A stretch of 64,000 nucleotides of DNA from Enterocloster bolteae (GTDB lineage Bacteria > Bacillota > Clostridia > Lachnospirales > Lachnospiraceae): assembly GCF_002234575.2 (NCBI RefSeq), contig NZ_CP022464.2, positions 4,712,001 to 4,776,000 of the forward strand, given 5' to 3'. This document shows positions 14,601 to 22,685 of the stretch, one piece after another. Position numbers and translations under genes: made by a program. Within the stretch, counting starts at the first letter, position 1; each line of letters begins with the position of its first letter. The notes below the pieces were generated by a model. That model searched no databases and was not told the origin of the DNA. It was given only the letters and a program-made list of their open reading frames with translations.

Positions 14601-15065
14601 TTACCGTACAAACCGGGTGATGTTTTCCTCATTCAGTATGAATTCGTATGTATTCACATCCTCCCGTTCCTGCCACCCGATTCCCTGCCAGAACGCATTT
14701 CCCACCTCATTACCCTTAAACGCAATCAGGCTGATTTTGCTGACTCCTTCCTTCTGAAGGGCCTCCATGGCAAAGCGCACCATGCGGTATCCAATGCCGT
14801 GTTTCCTGTATCCCGGCGCCACGCACACATGATAAAAACAACCGGTCCTGCCGTCATGGCCGCAGAGGATATTTCCTATAATATGACCGTTCTGGACAGC
14901 CACCACACTGGTAGTGGGATTCCTCCCAAGAAAGCGATCCACGCCCTCCCGTGAATCGTCAATACTTCTGATTCCAAAGCCCTTGATTTCTGTCCACAGG
15001 CCGTAGACCTGGTCGTAATCCGCTATTGTCATTTCGCGGATAAGGATATCCATTGTACCTGCCAT
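14601..15065 (-). CDS. GNAT-family N-acetyltransferase within the arg operon
   Basis: A 154-residue single-domain GNAT. 'VCVAPGYRKHGIGYRMVRFAM' (about 95-115) is the acetyl-CoA pyrophosphate-binding motif A, followed by 'NEVGNAFWQGIGWQERED' near the C-terminus. It lies between argC and argJ on the same strand. That placement suggests an N-acetylglutamate synthase or another arginine-related acetyl transfer, but this is inference from context; many GNATs act on unrelated amines. The start could also be the in-frame Met at 15,053. Confidence 0.85.
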   Translation of the reverse strand: MAGTMDILIREMTIADYDQVYGLWTEIKGFGIRSIDDSREGVDRFLGRNPTTSVVAVQNGHIIGNILCGHDGRTGCFYHVCVAPGYRKHGIGYRMVRFAMEALQKEGVSKISLIAFKGNEVGNAFWQGIGWQEREDVNTYEFILNEENITRFVR

Positions 15066-15137
15066 GATCTCATATTTCCTTTCTCTTTCCCTCTTTCATC
15101 CTTTTCAGAGATGTCTTTAAACCAACAGCCTGAACCA

Positions 15138-16178
15138 TCAGGGGAAAATGGGAATCTGCTTAAGTCCCGTATTCTCCGGCAGGCCGAACATCAAATTCAT
15201 GTTCTGTATGGCCTGGCCTGCCGCTCCTTTGACCATGTTGTCTATGGCTCCCATCATAACCACCCGGTTGGTCCTGGTGTCTATCTTGAAATTCACGTCT
15301 GCAAAATTGCTGCCCTCCACCCACCGGGTCTGAGGCACCACATCCTTTTCCAGGACGCGCACAAAATATTCATCCCCATAATATTTATCGTATACAGCCT
15401 TTACCTCCTCGCAGGATACTTCCTTTGTAAGGGATGCATAGGCTGTCACCAGGATTCCGCGGTTCATGGGTACCAGGTGGGGGGTGAAGCTGATGGTTAC
15501 CGGCTTTCCTGCTGCATAGGACAGCTGCTCCTCTATCTCCGGCGTATGTCTGTGGGAGGCCACCCCGTAAGCCTTAATGTTCTCATTGACCTCGCAGTAC
15601 AGACTGTCCACCTTGCTTCCCCTGCCTGCGCCGGATGTGCCTGACTTGGCATCAATGATAAGGGTATTGGGGTCGATGAGCCCTTCCTTTACCAGAGGAT
15701 AGGTGGACAGGAAGGAGCAGGTGGGGAAACATCCAGGATTGGCAATGAGCCTGGCCTTTTTCACCTTTTCCCGGTTGATTTCAGGCAGCCCGTATACGGC
15801 CTCACCGATAAACTGCGGGGATGCATGGGTCAGCTTATACCATTTCTCATAAACCGACACATCCTTAATACGGAAGTCGGCGCTTAAATCAATGACCTTT
15901 ACTTTAGATAATACGTCCTCGTCCATCAGGGTGGCGCACAGTCCCTGAGGGGTGGCGGTGAACACCACATCCACCTGTTCTGCCAGCTCCTTCATATTAT
16001 CATCCATACACGCGTCGTCCACGATTCGGAACATGTTCTGGTAGATGGATGCATATTTCTGGTCTATGTAGCTTCTGGAACCATACCATTTAATCTCTAT
16101 GTCATCCCTCTGGAGCAGGAGCCTTGCCAGCTCTCCACCCGCATATCCTGTGGAACCGATAATACCTGCCTTAATCAT
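15138..16178 (-). CDS. argC: N-acetyl-gamma-glutamyl-phosphate reductase
   Basis: NADPH-dependent reduction of the acyl phosphate made by ArgB. 346 residues with the Rossmann start 'AGIIGSTGYAGGELARLL' (3-20) and catalytic Cys in 'ANPGCFPT' (about residue 150). His in 'SHRHTPEIEEQL' is the expected second catalytic residue. The start has AAGGAGATACGGAT upstream. First gene of the minus-strand arg operon, divergent from argG and sharing its regulatory region. Confidence 0.96.
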   Translation of the reverse strand: MIKAGIIGSTGYAGGELARLLLQRDDIEIKWYGSRSYIDQKYASIYQNMFRIVDDACMDDNMKELAEQVDVVFTATPQGLCATLMDEDVLSKVKVIDLSADFRIKDVSVYEKWYKLTHASPQFIGEAVYGLPEINREKVKKARLIANPGCFPTCSFLSTYPLVKEGLIDPNTLIIDAKSGTSGAGRGSKVDSLYCEVNENIKAYGVASHRHTPEIEEQLSYAAGKPVTISFTPHLVPMNRGILVTAYASLTKEVSCEEVKAVYDKYYGDEYFVRVLEKDVVPQTRWVEGSNFADVNFKIDTRTNRVVMMGAIDNMVKGAAGQAIQNMNLMFGLPENTGLKQIPIFP

Positions 16179-16297
16179 ATCCGTATCTCCTTATATTTAT
16201 AAATATTGGCTGCTGCCTTCATTATAGTCAGTTTTTCTTTAAATGAAAAGAAGCATTTCTGTGAACCCTGTTTCCTGGTTCCCGTTTGGATTTCATA

Positions 16298-16326
16298 ATT
16301 ATACATTATAAATGCATAATATGCAA
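16298..16326 (-). promoter_or_regulatory. argC promoter
   Basis: On the minus strand -35 TTGCAT (16,326-16,321) and -10 TATAAT (16,303-16,298) are 17 bases apart. Confidence 0.85.
16313..16325. promoter_or_regulatory. Palindromic ArgR/AhrC-type operator (ARG box)
   Basis: TGCATAATATGCA is a perfect 13-bp palindrome and resembles ARG-box half-sites (TGNAT...ATNCA). It overlaps the argC -35 and lies 28 bases upstream of the argG -35, so one hexamer could govern both operons. ArgR itself is not encoded in the window. Confidence 0.6.
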
Positions 16327-16353
16327 CATCTTTTAAATATTTTTATTTAGCAC

Positions 16354-16382
16354 TTGCATTTTATCACATAATGTTGTATATT
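16354..16382 (+). promoter_or_regulatory. argG promoter
   Basis: -35 TTGCAT (16,354-16,359) and -10 TATATT (16,377-16,382), 17-base spacing, with an inferred start near 16,389. Confidence 0.82.
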
Positions 16383-16425
16383 TATGAAAGTTCAATCAGT
16401 ACAGCAATCTCAGGAGGATATCAAT

Positions 16426-17658
16426 ATGAAAGAAAAAGTAGTTTTAGCTTATTCCGGCGGACTGGATACCACCGCAATCATTCCGTGGTTAAAGGAGCAT
16501 TTTGGTTATGAAGTCATCTGCTGCTGCATTGACTGCGGTCAGGGCAGCGAATTAGACGGACTGGACGAGAGAGCCAAATTATCCGGTGCCTCCAAATTAT
16601 ATATCGAAGATTTAGTGGATGATTTCTGCGACAATTACATCATGCCCTGCGTAAAGGCCAATGCAGTATATGAAAACAAATACCTCTTAGGCACCTCCAT
16701 GGCCCGTCCTGCCATTGCCAAGAGACTGGTTGATATTGCACGTAAAGAAGGCGCCTCAGCCATCTGCCACGGCGCTACCGGCAAGGGCAATGACCAGATT
16801 CGTTTTGAGCTGGGTATCAAGGCTCTGGCCCCGGATATCAAGATCATCGCTCCCTGGCGCATGACCGATGTATGGACCATGCAGTCCCGCGAGGACGAGA
16901 TTGAATACTGCAAGCAGCACGGCATTGACCTGCCCTTCTCCGCAGACAGCAGCTACAGCCGTGACAGGAACTTATGGCATATCAGCCATGAGGGCCTGGA
17001 GTTGGAAGATCCTTCACAGGAACCCAACTACGAGCATCTGCTTGTACTTGGCGTGACTCCCGAAAAAGCACCGGATGAGGGCGAGTATGTGACCATGACC
17101 TTTGAAAAAGGTGTTCCCACCAGCGTAAACGGACAGAAGATGAAGGTTTCCGATATTATCCGCAAGTTAAATGAGCTGGGCGGAAAACACGGCATCGGCA
17201 TTGTGGACATCGTGGAAAACCGTGTGGTTGGCATGAAGTCCCGCGGCGTGTATGAGACACCGGGCGGAACCATTCTCATGGAGGCCCATCAGCAGTTAGA
17301 GGAGCTGGTATTAGACCGTGCCACCATGGAGACGAAAAAGACCATGGCTGATAAGCTGGCCCAGATTGTTTATGAGGGCAAGTGGTTTACACCTCTGCGC
17401 GAGGCTGTCCAGGCATTTGTTGAGTCCACCCAGGAATATGTGACAGGCGAAGTAAAATTCAAACTGTACAAGGGCAATATCATCAAGGCCGGAACCACAT
17501 CCCCTTACTCCTTATACAGTGAGTCCCTGGCTTCCTTCACCACAGGCGACCTGTACGACCACCATGACGCAGACGGCTTCATTACCCTGTTCGGACTGCC
17601 CCTTAAGGTAAGGGCTATGAAAATGGCTGAGGTGGAATCTGCCAAAAAGGACCAGTAA
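16426..17658 (+). CDS. argG: Argininosuccinate synthase
   Basis: Joins citrulline and aspartate with ATP. The start at 16,426 (Met-Lys-Glu-Lys-Val-Val) has CAGGAGG 8 bases upstream; a Met at 16,384 lies within the predicted transcript start and is rejected. 410 residues, with the PP-loop 'AYSGGLDTT' (7-15), 'STARPAIAKRLV'-type region ('SMARPAIAK', about 90) and 'GATGKGNDQIRFE' (about 117-129). Divergent from argC. The carbamoyltransferase gene argF is not in the window and argH is 16 kb away. Confidence 0.96.
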   Translation: MKEKVVLAYSGGLDTTAIIPWLKEHFGYEVICCCIDCGQGSELDGLDERAKLSGASKLYIEDLVDDFCDNYIMPCVKANAVYENKYLLGTSMARPAIAKRLVDIARKEGASAICHGATGKGNDQIRFELGIKALAPDIKIIAPWRMTDVWTMQSREDEIEYCKQHGIDLPFSADSSYSRDRNLWHISHEGLELEDPSQEPNYEHLLVLGVTPEKAPDEGEYVTMTFEKGVPTSVNGQKMKVSDIIRKLNELGGKHGIGIVDIVENRVVGMKSRGVYETPGGTILMEAHQQLEELVLDRATMETKKTMADKLAQIVYEGKWFTPLREAVQAFVESTQEYVTGEVKFKLYKGNIIKAGTTSPYSLYSESLASFTTGDLYDHHDADGFITLFGLPLKVRAMKMAEVESAKKDQ

Positions 17659-17686
17659 AGAGACAGGATGCACTGTTACACATAAA

Positions 17687-17736
17687 GAAAATGCCCCGGA
17701 GATATTACATTTTCCATCTCCGGGGCATTTCTTTAT
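17687..17736. terminator. Terminator after argG
   Basis: AAATGCCCCGGAGAT pairs with ATCTCCGGGGCATTT and is followed by CTTT; on the minus strand the stem is followed by TTCTTTATG, so it may be bidirectional. Confidence 0.88.
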
Positions 17737-18151
17737 GCCTTTGCCATCTTAGCCGCGCTATTTTATCTGTTGAAACTGTTTCATTAATTCATTCTACTTT
17801 TATTTATACGACTTTGCAGCTTTATGATGCTGATCAGATTGGCCAGGATTTCAATCTCTTGGGAAAGGACTCAATCTGTTTCCATGGAAAGACAGCGCCG
17901 TGTCCGCTGTTCTCCCCCTGCATCCGATCCGCTCAGGAGCAAGGTTATGGATAAGGGAATCCGGCCCGGCATTGGCTTTCCTGAATTTCCTTAGAGCCTT
18001 TTTAACTTGAAAAACCGGTAATATATTAAAAAATATACGAATATATAACCTTAAATCTGCATAGATCCTCTTCTTTTTTCCAAAAATGTGTCGAATATAT
18101 AAGATAGTATGTATATTAAATCCATCAGCACAAAAGAGGGGTAAAAGGAAG
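17737..18151. other. Long leader/intergenic region upstream of the chemoreceptor gene
   Basis: About 415 bases. The first half is of mixed composition and no credible gene is seen. From 17,990 it becomes very AT-rich with repeated AATATAT motifs, probably the promoter area. I could not identify a sigma-D type promoter or a known riboswitch. Confidence 0.5.
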
Positions 18152-20203
18152 ATGAAAAGTATAAAAGGAAAAATTTTATTATGCATGTCACTGACTGTTG
18201 TCATATGCCTGAGCATTTTAGGGGGCGCAGGCATCTGTCTGAATTACAGCAGTACCAATCAGCTGTTGGAGCAGACGCTCAGGGAAACCGTCAAGATCGC
18301 GTCCGACAAGGTTGCAAATGAACTTACATCCTATCTTAACGTGGCTATTGACACAGGAACCATCGCACGGCTGACGGATCCCCAGCAGAGCCCTGGGAAT
18401 AAGCAGCTTCTGATTGATGACAAGGTAAAACAGTACGGTTTCCAGAGAGGGAACATCATAGGGCCGGATGGAATCAGCGCCCTTGACGGCAAGGACTATT
18501 CTGACCGGGATTATTTCCATAAAGCCATGGCCGGCCAGGCCAATATATCCGATCCTTTGGTCAGCAAAGTCAACGGAGAATTGTCTATTATTGTGGCTGC
18601 TCCCTTATGGAAGGACGGACGGCCTAATACAACAATCGCAGGCGTGGTGTTCTTTGTTCCGCAGAGTACATTTTTAAATGATATCGTTTCACAAGTGCAC
18701 ATCAGCGATAACAGTGCAGCTTATGCCATCAATTCAGATGGTTATACCATTGCGGACAACACCACCGGCACAATCATGACACAAAACATAGAAGAGGAAG
18801 CGAAATCCGATTCATCACTGGCCAGGCTGGCTGCCATACATGGAAAAATAAGAAAGGGCGAAAGCGGCTTTGACAAATATGAAATTAACGGTGTGCAGAA
18901 GCTGGCCGCCTACTCTCCAATCGCCGGCACAGACGGATGGGGCATGGCCATCACGGCACCCACATCGGATTTTATGGGAGCGACCCTTACTTCTATCGGA
19001 ATCACATGTGCTCTGTTAGTAATATCACTGATTGCTGCAGTGGCAATCGCTTATTGGCTGGCCAAGAAAATCGGCAATCCCATCCACATCTGCACGGAAA
19101 GGATCCAGAAACTGTCGGAAGGTGACTTAAAGTCACAGGTACCTGTCATACATTCCAAAGACGAAACGGGCAGACTATCCGAAGCCACCCGTCTCATTAC
19201 TGATTCCATAAGCAATATTATCAATGATATTGACTGGGGGCTGAGCCAGATGGCCGCAGGTAACTTTGCCATCACCAGCCAGTCCCAGGATTTATATGTG
19301 GGGGATTTTAAACCACTTTCCGACTCCATGTACAAAATATTAAAGGAGATATCAGCAGTTTTAAGGAACATTGACCAGAGTGCCGAGCAGGTGGCCGGCG
19401 GCTCTGAACAGGTGGCGGCAGGAGCCCAGGCACTCTCCCAGGGGGCGACCGAGCAGGCGTCCTCCATAGAGGAATTAGCTGCTACTGTAAACGAGATTTC
19501 CAATCATATAGATAAAAATGCCGGCAATGCGAAAACAGCCAGCGAAAAAGCTGCCTCTGTAATGGACCAGGCAAAAGAAAGCAGCCAGCGCATGAAGGAA
19601 ATGCTGACAGCCATGGATGACATCAATCAAGGGTCCGGTGAAATCAGTAAGATCATAAAGACAATTGAGGATATCGCGTTCCAGACTAATATCCTGGCGC
19701 TGAACGCCGCGGTAGAAGCCGCCCGGGCAGGAGAAGCAGGCAAAGGGTTCGCGGTGGTGGCGGATGAGGTACGCAATCTTGCGGGAAAATCCGCCGATGC
19801 TTCTAAAAATACATCATCACTGATTGAGGGATCCCTTCATGCGGTGGAACGCGGCACCAAAATCGCCAGTGAGACAGCTCTGGCGCTGGACGAAGTGGTA
19901 AATGGCGTTGAGGATGTATCTGCGGCCATCAATGAGATTTCCGCGGCCAGTGCAGACCAGGCGTCCTCCGCCAGACAGGTCACACAGGGCATAGACCAGA
20001 TTTCCAGCGTTGTCCAGACAAATTCAGCTACAGCACAGGAAAGCGCGGCTGCCAGCGAAGAGTTGTCCGGGCAGGCCCAGATCCTCAAAAATCTGGTTGG
20101 GCAGTTTAAATTTGGCAGCACGGAATCCGGGGAGGAGCCCGTGATGCCGGTCCCTGATGAGTCCAATTACATGGTTCAGGGATGTGATGAAACTAAATAT
20201 TAA
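18152..20203 (+). CDS. Methyl-accepting chemotaxis protein with extracellular Cache sensor
   Basis: 683 residues; the start at 18,152 (Met-Lys-Ser-Ile-Lys-Gly) has AAAAGGAAG upstream. Membrane segment 1 at about 8-30, a periplasm-type Cache domain about 35-280 containing 'DYSDRDYFHKAM' (a pattern seen in dCache receptors), segment 2 about 287-310, HAMP about 312-365, and a cytoplasmic signalling domain whose tip 'EDIAFQTNILALNAAVEAARAGE' segment (about 527-549) is the highly conserved CheA/CheW contact. Probable methylation Glu/Gln residues flank it. Ligand unknown. No other chemotaxis or flagellar genes are nearby, so it is a stand-alone receptor gene. Confidence 0.94.
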   Translation: MKSIKGKILLCMSLTVVICLSILGGAGICLNYSSTNQLLEQTLRETVKIASDKVANELTSYLNVAIDTGTIARLTDPQQSPGNKQLLIDDKVKQYGFQRGNIIGPDGISALDGKDYSDRDYFHKAMAGQANISDPLVSKVNGELSIIVAAPLWKDGRPNTTIAGVVFFVPQSTFLNDIVSQVHISDNSAAYAINSDGYTIADNTTGTIMTQNIEEEAKSDSSLARLAAIHGKIRKGESGFDKYEINGVQKLAAYSPIAGTDGWGMAITAPTSDFMGATLTSIGITCALLVISLIAAVAIAYWLAKKIGNPIHICTERIQKLSEGDLKSQVPVIHSKDETGRLSEATRLITDSISNIINDIDWGLSQMAAGNFAITSQSQDLYVGDFKPLSDSMYKILKEISAVLRNIDQSAEQVAGGSEQVAAGAQALSQGATEQASSIEELAATVNEISNHIDKNAGNAKTASEKAASVMDQAKESSQRMKEMLTAMDDINQGSGEISKIIKTIEDIAFQTNILALNAAVEAARAGEAGKGFAVVADEVRNLAGKSADASKNTSSLIEGSLHAVERGTKIASETALALDEVVNGVEDVSAAINEISAASADQASSARQVTQGIDQISSVVQTNSATAQESAAASEELSGQAQILKNLVGQFKFGSTESGEEPVMPVPDESNYMVQGCDETKY

Positions 20204-20257
20204 TATTGCAGGAAAGAGCCGGCTGCTCCTGCCGCCAGGAATTCTCCTTCCCCGCCG

Positions 20258-22516
20258 TCAATCCAGTCGGATCTTGTTTTTCTCCACATCCAGCCCCTCC
20301 GGCATATTGACAATCCGGATCCTTCCGTCGATGGTGACCGGCTCAAGCACTCCGTTTTCACTATGGCTCTCAATATAGGCAATCACCGCGTCAATGATGT
20401 TGGGCTGATTTCTGGCCCAGTCCGTTATCTGCTGATACTGCTCGTCATAGGTGTCCGTACTCAGGTCAAATAACCTGCATGCGCTCTCATTTCCAGGGTC
20501 AAAGGTCTGGTAGAGGGCAATCCCCTCAGGCAGCTGAGCCGGCTTGTCCGGTGGTAACACCGTAAACGCGTCCCAGCCGTCGCTTCCCCCCAGCTCATAA
20601 TCCGTGGTCGCCACCGTATACCAGGCGTCAGGGTCTATCGTTTCTCCGTTTGACAGGCGGACATCGCTGATTTCCGCCTGTCCCCCATACGCATTATCCT
20701 CCAGCGGTTCGTAGGTAATGGTATAGGTGAAACCGGAGGGAATCACCATGCCGCCGAACACACTGGACTGGTCCGCTCTCACCGCATCGGTCAGGTTATT
20801 GGTGGAAAGTATGGATATCAGGTTCGCGCCCTTGCAGCGCACAGTGACCACATGGTTGTTCAGGCCGTAGAGCATGGAGGTGGCCAAATCAGACTCTGTT
20901 ATCTCCCCTTCCTCAAGCTCCGCTGTCAGAGTTCCTGCATTGATGGCGGCCAGATCTGCGCCCGTGTACCGGCGCAGGGCATCAGCCAGCAGGTTTCCCA
21001 GAGCTGATTCATTGGAGCGGGAAAATATACGCACATAATTGTATGTCTTATCTGTCTTCCCGACCACATGGTCCGGGACCTGGTAACGGTTTTTCCCTGT
21101 AGTGCGGTATTCTTCCAGCGCCTCCAGCATCCCCTCTGTGCCGCCAATCTTCATGTAGGAGCTGGCGCCTTCCAGACCCGCATAATAGTTCTGTCCGCAC
21201 AGGTAATGGCGCAGGGCAAAGGTAAACAAATCCGAACCGTAAAACTGGTAAGGATTTTTCACAATGGAGTGTTCTGTAAGGCACTGGTAAAATTCAGGAT
21301 GGGTATTCTGAAAATAATCATAATTTAATGTGTCATCCCGCCGGTAGTAGGTGGTAGCGCCCACGGGAACCGAAGCACTGTAATATTCCGGCGCAAACTC
21401 TGTGGAGGCCACATATTCCAGATACAGGCGGCAGGCCCTGAGGACAGTCTCGTCTGTTATGTTTGCATTGATTCCCAGATACCAGTCCCCGTTGGTGGCC
21501 AGCCAGCGATCCTCCCTGGTTCTTCCCATATATGGTATGAATACAAAGTCCTCAGCCTTCACCCATACCTGTTTGCCGTCCTTTTCTATTTTAAAGCTTG
21601 GGACCCCGTTCACATCCCTGAGCTTCTCTTCAAAATGAACCGCATAGTCCACATAGCTCACCGAACACATGACTGCGTTTCCCCGAACCACCTCCCGCAG
21701 ATTCTGTTTGCTGCTCATCAGGAAGTCGCCGTTCTCATACAGCCCCATGCTTTCCAGCTCATCAATTCCCTTAAGGACACGGGCAAATGCCGGATTTTCA
21801 AAGGAAACCCCTGCCGGATTATTCCGGTACAGATTCAGCCACTGCACATATTCGCTGTCCGTGTACGCATCCAGAAGAAAGGGCATGGCCACCACTGCTG
21901 CTGCGTCATTGTAAAGCATCCCAAAGGCATAGGCCCGTACCCCGGTCTCCTCCCTTCTCTCCTGAATCCGGCGGCAGAGCCCTATAAACTCTTCCTGTGT
22001 CCGGGGCATATCATATCCCATATCCGCCAGGAGCTGTCTGTTCACCATCAGCCCTGAGATATACCCGTTTCCAACCGGAAGGGCATATACCTTACCCCCT
22101 ACCTCCGCATCATTTAAGGCGCTGATCATGTAGTTCTTCAAAAATGGTTCGGAGGTCAAATCCTTCAGATAACCGCTCTGGACATAGGTATAATAATCCT
22201 GTGTATAGAGGATTTCCGGGCCGCCTCCGCTGCGCACCGCTGCCAGCTGGGCATTCTCCATCTTTGGCGCTATTTCATATGTGCTCTCAATTTTAACTCC
22301 GGGCATCGTGCGATGGATATAGGCTTCCGCCTGCTCCGTATTGATATTCTCACCCATGGTATTGTACACATGCAGCACAACCGGCTCCTCAGCCGGCTGC
22401 GCACCGCTCTGTTTCTTATCCTCTGTGGCCCCGGTATCCCAAACGGCCGTGCATCCGGTAGCAGCAGATATCAGCACCAGCACCAGAAACAGCCCTATTA
22501 CCATCCGTTTCTTCAT
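20258..22516 (-). CDS. Lipoprotein fusing a solute-binding domain to a 5'-nucleotidase C-terminal domain
   Basis: 752 residues; the start at 22,516 has GAGGGAG upstream. A lipoprotein signal ends in 'SAATGC22'. Residues about 45-480 resemble a family 1 extracellular solute-binding protein. Residues about 505-745 carry the substrate-domain pattern of 5'-nucleotidases: 'ESALGNLLADALRRYTGADLA', then 'AINAGTLTAEL', 'GEITESDL' and 'GGSDGWDAF'. The metallophosphatase domain that normally precedes it is absent, so no hydrolysis is expected and nucleotide or nucleoside binding is an inference. It is downstream of the hybrid kinase gene on the same strand (169-base gap). It probably acts outside the membrane as a binding protein for that sensor. 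Confidence 0.8.
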   Translation of the reverse strand: MKKRMVIGLFLVLVLISAATGCTAVWDTGATEDKKQSGAQPAEEPVVLHVYNTMGENINTEQAEAYIHRTMPGVKIESTYEIAPKMENAQLAAVRSGGGPEILYTQDYYTYVQSGYLKDLTSEPFLKNYMISALNDAEVGGKVYALPVGNGYISGLMVNRQLLADMGYDMPRTQEEFIGLCRRIQERREETGVRAYAFGMLYNDAAAVVAMPFLLDAYTDSEYVQWLNLYRNNPAGVSFENPAFARVLKGIDELESMGLYENGDFLMSSKQNLREVVRGNAVMCSVSYVDYAVHFEEKLRDVNGVPSFKIEKDGKQVWVKAEDFVFIPYMGRTREDRWLATNGDWYLGINANITDETVLRACRLYLEYVASTEFAPEYYSASVPVGATTYYRRDDTLNYDYFQNTHPEFYQCLTEHSIVKNPYQFYGSDLFTFALRHYLCGQNYYAGLEGASSYMKIGGTEGMLEALEEYRTTGKNRYQVPDHVVGKTDKTYNYVRIFSRSNESALGNLLADALRRYTGADLAAINAGTLTAELEEGEITESDLATSMLYGLNNHVVTVRCKGANLISILSTNNLTDAVRADQSSVFGGMVIPSGFTYTITYEPLEDNAYGGQAEISDVRLSNGETIDPDAWYTVATTDYELGGSDGWDAFTVLPPDKPAQLPEGIALYQTFDPGNESACRLFDLSTDTYDEQYQQITDWARNQPNIIDAVIAYIESHSENGVLEPVTIDGRIRIVNMPEGLDVEKNKIRLD

Positions 22517-22587
22517 ATTTATTCTCCCTCTTCCCCGGGTATGGTTTTCGTGAATCACGTTTCGCTGCCGTACCGGGTATCCTCCTG

Positions 22588-22660
22588 TCCATCCCCACAG
22601 CTCCAGTCCCACAGCTCCAGCCCCACAGCCCCATCCCCACAGCTCCGGCCGTACCGGCTG
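22588..22660. repeat. Short direct repeats of CCCACAGCTCCAG
   Basis: Three to four imperfect copies of a 13-14-base unit lie in the gap between the sensor kinase and the binding-protein gene. They do not look like a terminator. Confidence 0.6.
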
Positions 22661-22685
22661 CCCCAGCCGTTCAGGGACAGCCCTT

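Noticed and set aside
17737..18151. c-di-GMP riboswitch upstream of the chemoreceptor
   Set aside because: No conserved aptamer core or tetraloop-receptor sequence was found; only AT-rich promoter-like DNA.
18152..20203. Flagellar/chemotaxis operon around the receptor
   Set aside because: No che, fli or mot genes occur nearby; the receptor gene is alone.
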